Below, one piece after another: positions 58,401 to 64,000 of a stretch of DNA of 64,000 bases; the stretch's first letter is position 1; each line of letters opens with the position of its first letter. The notes under the pieces were generated by a model. It saw only the letters and a list, made by a program, of their open reading frames with translations. It ran no database searches and was not told the DNA's origin. The position numbers and the translations under genes are program-made. This DNA comes from Allodiplogaster sudhausi (lineage: Eukaryota; Nematoda; Chromadorea; Rhabditida; Diplogasteridae), in assembly GCA_945643635.1 (NCBI GenBank), contig CALZFC010000251.1:4369001-4433000 (forward strand). Reading direction: 5' to 3'.

Positions 58401-60555
58401 GGAAAAAACCCAATTTTCACTTTTCAACTTCTTATGCCTGAAAACATTAAATGAATTTCTTGGACGATTAGGTATAGTAGGTAGTTTGAGGACCGGAAAG
58501 GAAGGCATGTAAGAGAAAAAAGGAGTTTAACGGCAAAACAGGCTCAAACTATTAGTCGGTCGGTGAAGTAGACGTTATAATTTTAACTCTGCTCGAATAG
58601 CAAGATGGAGTGTTATAAAAGATGCTCGAAAATGCGGTGGGTCACCCTGCGTTGACCATGTTTCAATGGTTGAAATATTCAATCGAATTTTAAAATATGG
58701 GCAGATAATAAATATATAAAATTTTCGCACCAATAGTCGAGAAGTGATGTGCTGGATTGACGCGGGTCACACGTGTGGAGTGCAGATGTAGCAGCCTTAA
58801 GAAAATGAAACTCGTCACGCTGCATTATTTACGGGCAGCAACACCATTAACTAAGAATACAATAAAAGAAAAGCAACATAAAAGAATGTCGCCTAAATTG
58901 GGCCAGCGACAGGACTGGTACCAAAATGGTTAGAAAGAAACCTTAAATAGAAGCAAAGAAACATACACTAATGATATTAAGAAACAGGCTGACCTGTTGA
59001 AAGCGAAGAAACTTCTCGAACCAGGCCGAGTGGAGAGTGGAGAACAGTTGCCGAAGTCTAAAAACAAACAATTGATAAAAGATACTCAGCATATTGCATT
59101 ATTTTCTGATTAATGACTAACAGAATAACTAATTCGCCGAAAAGCAAAAAGGACCTTTTCAAACAGTAAAATAAAAGCAAGCTGGAAAAAAATTTCCTAC
59201 ATTTGTTCAGCAAACTAATGCCATAAAAAATATAGCAGTAGAACTTTAAACAGATGCAAACATACTTACACAAATGAGATTTAAAAAAAACAGCCTGACC
59301 TGTTTCAATTGAAGATAGTATCCGAGCCAAGCTGCTCTCTACAGCTAGCGATGCTCCGGACGACACTAACGACCTTAAATAGCAATAAAACAACGTTTAA
59401 TTAAAAACGGAAAAGCGAAGAAACGAAAGTCAACACCGAAAAAATAACATGTCGGAAAAGGCATTTTTACACTGCGACGCATATTTAGTGTGCAGTGGTG
59501 AATATTTGGAAATGACACTCGCTATTCACCGGTCGCAGTCGAGTCACCGCCTTTCCGGCCAAACGTAACATTTTTGTGCATGCCCAAATGTAACGCTCCA
59601 CGTATCATCCAGGTATTTACAAAAAATGTTACGTTTTTTTTCTTAAGAGTAGGCGACGCTCACCCGGGCGAAAACATAACATGTTTTTCTCAGCGTAACA
59701 TCTTTTTCCATAACATTTTTTGTGCATAACATTTTTTTCTGTGTGTAGTAGCGGCAGCAGCGACGAAGGAGCGCATCTCGTGAAATTATCCTTAACGATA
59801 TCCAATCCTTTCTAGATTTGAACTGCCTGCTATAAATTCTTTTTCTCTTCTTATGCTTAAAGAAAGTGCTCTTCTAGCGTATATATTTTTTGTCAGATTC
59901 ACGTTTCGTATCTCCATGACCGCAAAGTAGCCAGGCATGAAAATGAAGAAAAAAAACCGTCGCATTGTCCGTCGTGAACTTTTGTGTAGAATAGGGTATA
60001 AACTGAAAGGCGGAACTCGACACCGAAGAGGCACTTCATTCCGTCAAAGGAGCAAGCGTGGCAGGTCGCATTGGCCTGCCATTGGGGAGACTCTACCATT
60101 GTCAAATTCTCTGTATATGATAACCCCAAAGGCTGATCAGGCTGGATTTTTCGTCAAAATATAAGCATTAATTCTCCCGCTACGAGAAGAGTCTTATATT
60201 TTAGTACCACATATTCTGCCATGGCGTCGCGGAAAAAAGCGACATCCTCATAGGCACGGGAATAAAACCTTGAAGCTCATATGTACCAGTTCGCCTTCCA
60301 CCTTGCGCAGTTTTGTTTATTTGCATTTCCACAATGTGAAATAACTTGCCTTCCCACAGGAAATTTCCACACAGTTAGCCTTCTACTGCTTACAATTCTA
60401 CCAATCTGCCCGTTTGCATTTACAGAGATGAACAGAATGTTGTCTACCAGACAAGTGTGAGCGCACTGAAGAAGTGCGCTCTTGCGAGCCGCATCACCAC
60501 CAACGATATGAAGGAAGGCTTCGTCACTCCACCACTTCTCAAACTTCATCGCCAT
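55180..60555 (-). CDS. Unrecognised helical-repeat-like protein
   Basis: Minus-strand exons with good splice sites: about 60,555-60,440 (IESIQMAMKFEKWWSDEAFL...), near 60,258-60,197, near 59,050-58,995 (LRQLFSTLHSAWFEKFLRFQQ), near 57,960-57,910, near 57,399-57,350, 57,278 to about 57,085 (YTLNYRLRSTQLEDLL...), near 56,985-56,925 (FHPEAVEVRRFTLHLLEKY), near 56,815-56,660, near 56,575-56,525, near 56,470-56,395, near 56,300-56,150, near 55,940-55,855, 55,701-55,576 (...VLVAYGDSSRDYVVILEQL) and 55,362-55,180 ending ELSLE stop. Almost all are amphipathic helices with no signal peptide or membrane segment, which suggests a cytosolic or nuclear helical-repeat scaffold. I cannot name the family. 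The 5' end is not fixed and upstream exons may lie beyond 61 kb. Confidence 0.6.
55442..55512 (+). repeat. (CT)n microsatellite
   Basis: Intronic CT tract between the last two exons of the unrecognised minus-strand gene. Confidence 0.9.
57997..58140 (+). repeat. Dispersed intronic repeat, copy 2
   Basis: Same-orientation relative of 1,949-2,105, inside an intron of the unrecognised gene. Confidence 0.7.
59450..59750 (-). mobile_element. ATGTTACG-family element end
   Basis: Contains five or more GTAACAT or CATAACAT words and ends TTTTTTTCTGTGTGTAG, inverse to the start of the 53,037 element. It sits in an intron of the unrecognised gene. Confidence 0.6.
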
Positions 60556-61015
60556 CTGAATACTCTCAATCAGTTAAATTGTCCAAACAAAACAACCCGT
60601 GAAGAAAAGTTTTTTTTCAAAGCAACATTAATTTGTTTCTTATCCTCACTCAAATTTTTACTTTACTCGTCTATCTAATGTTCTTACTTATGTATTTAAC
60701 GTATAAAAGAGTAATGCACACCTTTTGTTCGGCAGATGAACAAATGGGCAGAAGAATAAGAAATAACCACACGACGAGCATCATCCAGACTTGAAAATCC
60801 GGAGGATCGAGGGGGATGAAAATCAGCGAGCCTGAATCAGAAGCATTTTTTCGTTCTTTTGGAAAGCAAATCCAACCTCGTCCCCGCTATCTCCATTGGA
60901 TACAAAGCGCTTGGATTCAGGAAGAATAATTGCAATTCTAATGCGATTAGAATGATCAGCAGCAAAAATATTAAATTCACATTTAAATTACCGCCTCTTT
61001 CTACCCTCTCGCTTT

Positions 61016-61068
61016 CTCGTGCTCTTTTTTCGCAGCTTCCTTCTGCGACCAGCGAAAGAGCACGAGAT
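61016..61068. repeat. Short hairpin
   Basis: TCTCGTGCTCTTTTTTCGC and the near-inverse GCGAAAGAGCACGAGA enclose about 18 bases. No gene around it is recognised. Confidence 0.6.
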
Positions 61069-61359
61069 GAGGATAACACGAAGTTATGCTTCAATTGAAG
61101 AAATCCTCCAATTTTAATCAATTACAAAAGTACATATTGTATGTATCGTACGTACATATGATGCATGCTTTTCAAAATGTCTATCTCCATCTCTCTCTCC
61201 CACTTTCTCCGCTCGTCTACGTATAGGCCATCAATTACGGCCACATTTTCAGTTGTGGCTATTTTTCAAATGCCTGTGAAGACGTCATTTTAACACCCGT
61301 ATGTGGTCCTTTCTACATTGCGTTTTCCCTATTTGGCCATCCTCTGTCGGCGTTTCTTA

Positions 61360-61381
61360 TTCGCTCTCCTCTCTCTCTTTC

Positions 61382-61412
<31 letters not shown>

Positions 61413-62013
61413 CTCTCTCTCTTAATGAGTCCGTTCATTGCCTGCTCGGGAACGGCGTATCTGGCAGTCCCCCCCCCCCTCACCTCCTCCCCTTCCCGAG
61501 CCCGAGTGGCCGCAATTAGCATCCTGAAATTGGAGAGCGTCCGCAGCAGAAGCATCTCTCCACAGTCCATTTGAGGACCGTTGGGAAGATATTCCGAACC
61601 GTTCCAGAGACTCGTCATTATATGTTGCATTACTCAATTAAATCGTGTTAGGCCTAACTCTTCTTTTAGTTTTTTTTTACATAAATAAAGCGATTTAATT
61701 CGAATTAATCTGCATCTTCACATTTAATAAGTGAAGTAATGTACAACTTCCGCTTTGAAATGCATGAGCAAGAAATGTTTTAAGGGAAATTATTCATTTT
61801 CTACGCATCTTCTATGCTATGCTTTCGTGCTTGTTTTGCAGCGAATTGCCTCAATCTTTGCTCGAGTTTCTAGGCGAGGAGCTTCACGTTCCCCGCTTCG
61901 CGAGATCGTTTCCATCCCAAGTTACACTTTCTTTACGTCTGTTTGTTTCTCCTTGCGTCTCTCTCATTGTCTCTCTTTCTCTCTCTCTCTCACTCTCTTT
62001 CTCTTTCTCTCTC

Positions 62014-62089
<76 letters not shown>

Positions 62090-62320
62090 CTCTCTCTTTC
62101 TCTCTCTTTCTCTCTCTCCCTCTTTCTCTCTCTCTCCCTTTCTCTCTTTACGATCGTCGCGGTCCTTGTGCGGCCTAATCTACTTTTCATCCCCCTCCAG
62201 GGCCAAAGAGCCTTCTGTATATTGTCATTGTGAGTGTGTGAATCCTTAGAAGAGATCGCGCGCTGCCAGGCACGGTAACGGCAAGGATTCAAAGAAATCG
62301 TCAGCCTCTCATCTGCTAAT

Positions 62321-62366
<46 letters not shown>

Positions 62367-62670
62367 TTCTCTCCAATCTATAATCATTATTTCTCGAAAG
62401 TAACGTGTTTGTTATCCTGTTTTTGCCATTCAATGAAAGAGTAGGCGCCGACCGTGCGAATCTTGAAGATGTCCACGTGGCGATTGCTAGAGTGTTCATT
62501 CATGTTTCTCTCTCTCTCTCTCTGTCTCTTTCTCTTCATCTCTCTCTCTCTCTCTTTATCTCCCTCTCTTGCTTGCTCTCTCTCTGTCTCTCCTTTTCTC
62601 TCTCGTTCTCACCTACTCTCTTTTTTTTTTCTCTCTCTCTCTCTCTCACTATCTCCCTCGTCTTCCTCTG
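61360..62670 (+). repeat. Cluster of (CT)n tracts
   Basis: CT-rich tracts at about 61,365-61,424, 61,960-62,145, 62,322-62,373 and 62,505-62,655, separated by 150-500 bases of more complex sequence. Possible small exons between them (for example minus strand near 61,620-61,510 and 62,500-62,440) lack a family match and are not called. Confidence 0.8.
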
Positions 62671-62799
62671 CGTTACATGTGTATAACACACAGTGTACAC
62701 ACGCTGCTTGGAGAATGGAAAAATAGCCAAAATACGATGACCATAAGATGAGCAGCAATATAAAAGTATTATGCGCAACGAGAGTGAAAGAGAGACATG

Positions 62800-63157
62800 A
62801 AGTGGTGAGTGAATTGGAGAGATGGGAAGGGATGGAGAGGAAGGAGAGGGAGAAAGACGGAGAGAGAGTTAGTTATTGTTAGAGAGACAGAGAGAGAGAG
62901 GAGGGAGAGAAAGAGAGGGAGAAGGAGAGAGAGAGAGACAAGAGGGTGGATGACCAGTCATATGCCGTTATGGTGTATGTGATGAGACGAATGTGTCTCT
63001 CCATAAACTTGCTATACAGGAAGCAATCTCACTCTTCGTTGCCCAGCTTCCATTTTGAATGCACTGGAGATACACAGGATTGCATGGGGCATTTTTAATT
63101 TCCTCTGACTTTTTCCTCTCTCTTTCTTAAAATCTCTCTTTCTTGCACTCTCTTTCA

Positions 63158-63248
<91 letters not shown>

Positions 63249-64000
63249 AGATCATTCTTGGACTTTCTGTAGCCGAGTGTACAACTTCCTTCCTCGCTGC
63301 ACCAGCAAAAAATCTACTTTAGTCCTCCCTCTTCGGAATTCTAGGATCCCCTATAAAGCAGAGCTTGAGCAGAAGTCCTCGTTACTGAGAGAACGCCATC
63401 TCCCAGTTCATACATGGATCATGAACAGAGATTGTTCGTCCTTTCCGATAAAGAAATTAAGAAAGGACGAAAAAATATGTTTACAAGCGTGTTTCTCATC
63501 ATGAGTGTGGCCGTTGGAAAAGTGCCATAAATTCAGCAAAACAAAAAAATCTGTAAACAAGACTTGGCATGCCTGTTTTGACCAGTCACTTTTGATAAGC
63601 TGATAAGTCTGGAGGACGAAGTCATTAAGATTAACAAAAGCGAGAAAGAAAGAAGAGAGAGAGGCATGAAGAAAGAGAGAGAGAGAGAGAGTGATAATGA
63701 GAGATAAAAGAGAAAGAGAGAGCGAGAGAGAGAAAGAGAAAACCGAATCCCTAAAAGGATTGACACTGATTAACAGATAGCCGGATAATCCCGACATATG
63801 TATCTAAAGGTTTTCGAAAAGAGAACCGTATAAGAAACGGCTTATAGTCAACGTGAAAACTTTTCATTAGATGGGAGCTTTTTGCGCTCTTCAATATTCT
63901 CATTCTCTCTCGCTCCTCTACTCTATCTCTCTCTCTATCTCTCTTTCCTTCTCTCTCTCTCTCTCGCTCTCTCTCTCTTTCTCTCTCTCTCTCTCTAAAG
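62800..64000. repeat. (GA)n and (CT)n tracts to window end
   Basis: GA tract about 62,830-62,945, CT tract 63,110-63,245, GA tract 63,650-63,745, CT tract 63,905-63,996 running to the window edge. No gene recognised between them. Confidence 0.8.

Noticed and set aside
61755..62499. Long Ser/Leu and Arg/Glu frames
   Set aside because: They are produced by CT/GA repeats in all frames, with no domain, start context or splice support.
62440..62500. Possible minus-strand exon starting MNEHSSNRHVDIF
   Set aside because: Plausible peptide but no acceptor/donor pair or neighbouring exon to join.
1..64000. CRISPR arrays, operons, bacterial promoters or terminators
   Set aside because: No regularly spaced direct repeats with unique spacers, and genes are split by introns, so prokaryotic features do not apply.

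Overview
This is animal nuclear DNA. Genes are split into many short exons (about 50-370 bases), with introns of about 50-900 bases ending in T-rich/CAG acceptors. The AT-rich sequence is full of (GA)n/(CT)n tracts, (ACAT)n runs and small inverted-repeat elements. The genes point to an invertebrate metazoan: perforin-2/MPEG1-like MACPF proteins, a membrane M1 aminopeptidase, a C-type lectin/CUB protein and a ZIP-family membrane protein. I cannot name the species. A clear share of introns start with GC instead of GT.

Layout. 1-8 kb: a minus-strand MPEG1-like gene (locus A, 14 exons), broken by an in-frame stop. 8.7-10.6 kb: minus-strand exons of an unrecognised coiled-coil gene (X). 11.0-12.4 kb: a decayed MACPF fragment (E) next to a 0.9-kb inverted-repeat element. 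12.8-17.3 kb: the best MPEG1-like gene (locus G, + strand, 14 exons), open except for one single-base frame break. 19.3-22.0 kb: minus-strand secreted protein with two C-type lectin domains and a CUB domain. 23.0-29.7 kb: minus-strand ZIP (SLC39)-like protein with its metal-binding residues replaced. 29.7-31.4 kb: simple repeats. 31.5-43.1 kb: an inverted duplicate of the 4.2-11.5 kb block (fragment F, gene X copy, pseudogenes B and C), folding back on itself as a near-perfect palindrome centred near 41,720. It also contains a 443-bp inverted-repeat element and a 2.27-kb insertion. 43.4-44.0 kb: MACPF fragment D. 44.9-51.1 kb: complete M1 aminopeptidase, 26 exons. 51.1-55.1 kb: dispersed repeats and a tRNA-like SINE head. 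55.2-60.6 kb: minus-strand exons of an unrecognised, probably all-helical protein. 61.3-64 kb: mostly pyrimidine tracts.

Biology. The central theme is a cluster of at least seven MPEG1-like loci in which only one is nearly intact and the rest are broken, inverted or fragmentary. MPEG1/perforin-2 is an innate immune pore-forming protein, and the lectin/CUB gene beside it could also be a defence protein, but shared function is inference. The strongest new signals are the ZIP-like protein lacking its metal ligands, the abundance of GC-AG introns, the palindrome that supplies an empty/filled site pair for a mobile element, and a nonsense codon shared by two MPEG1-like copies.
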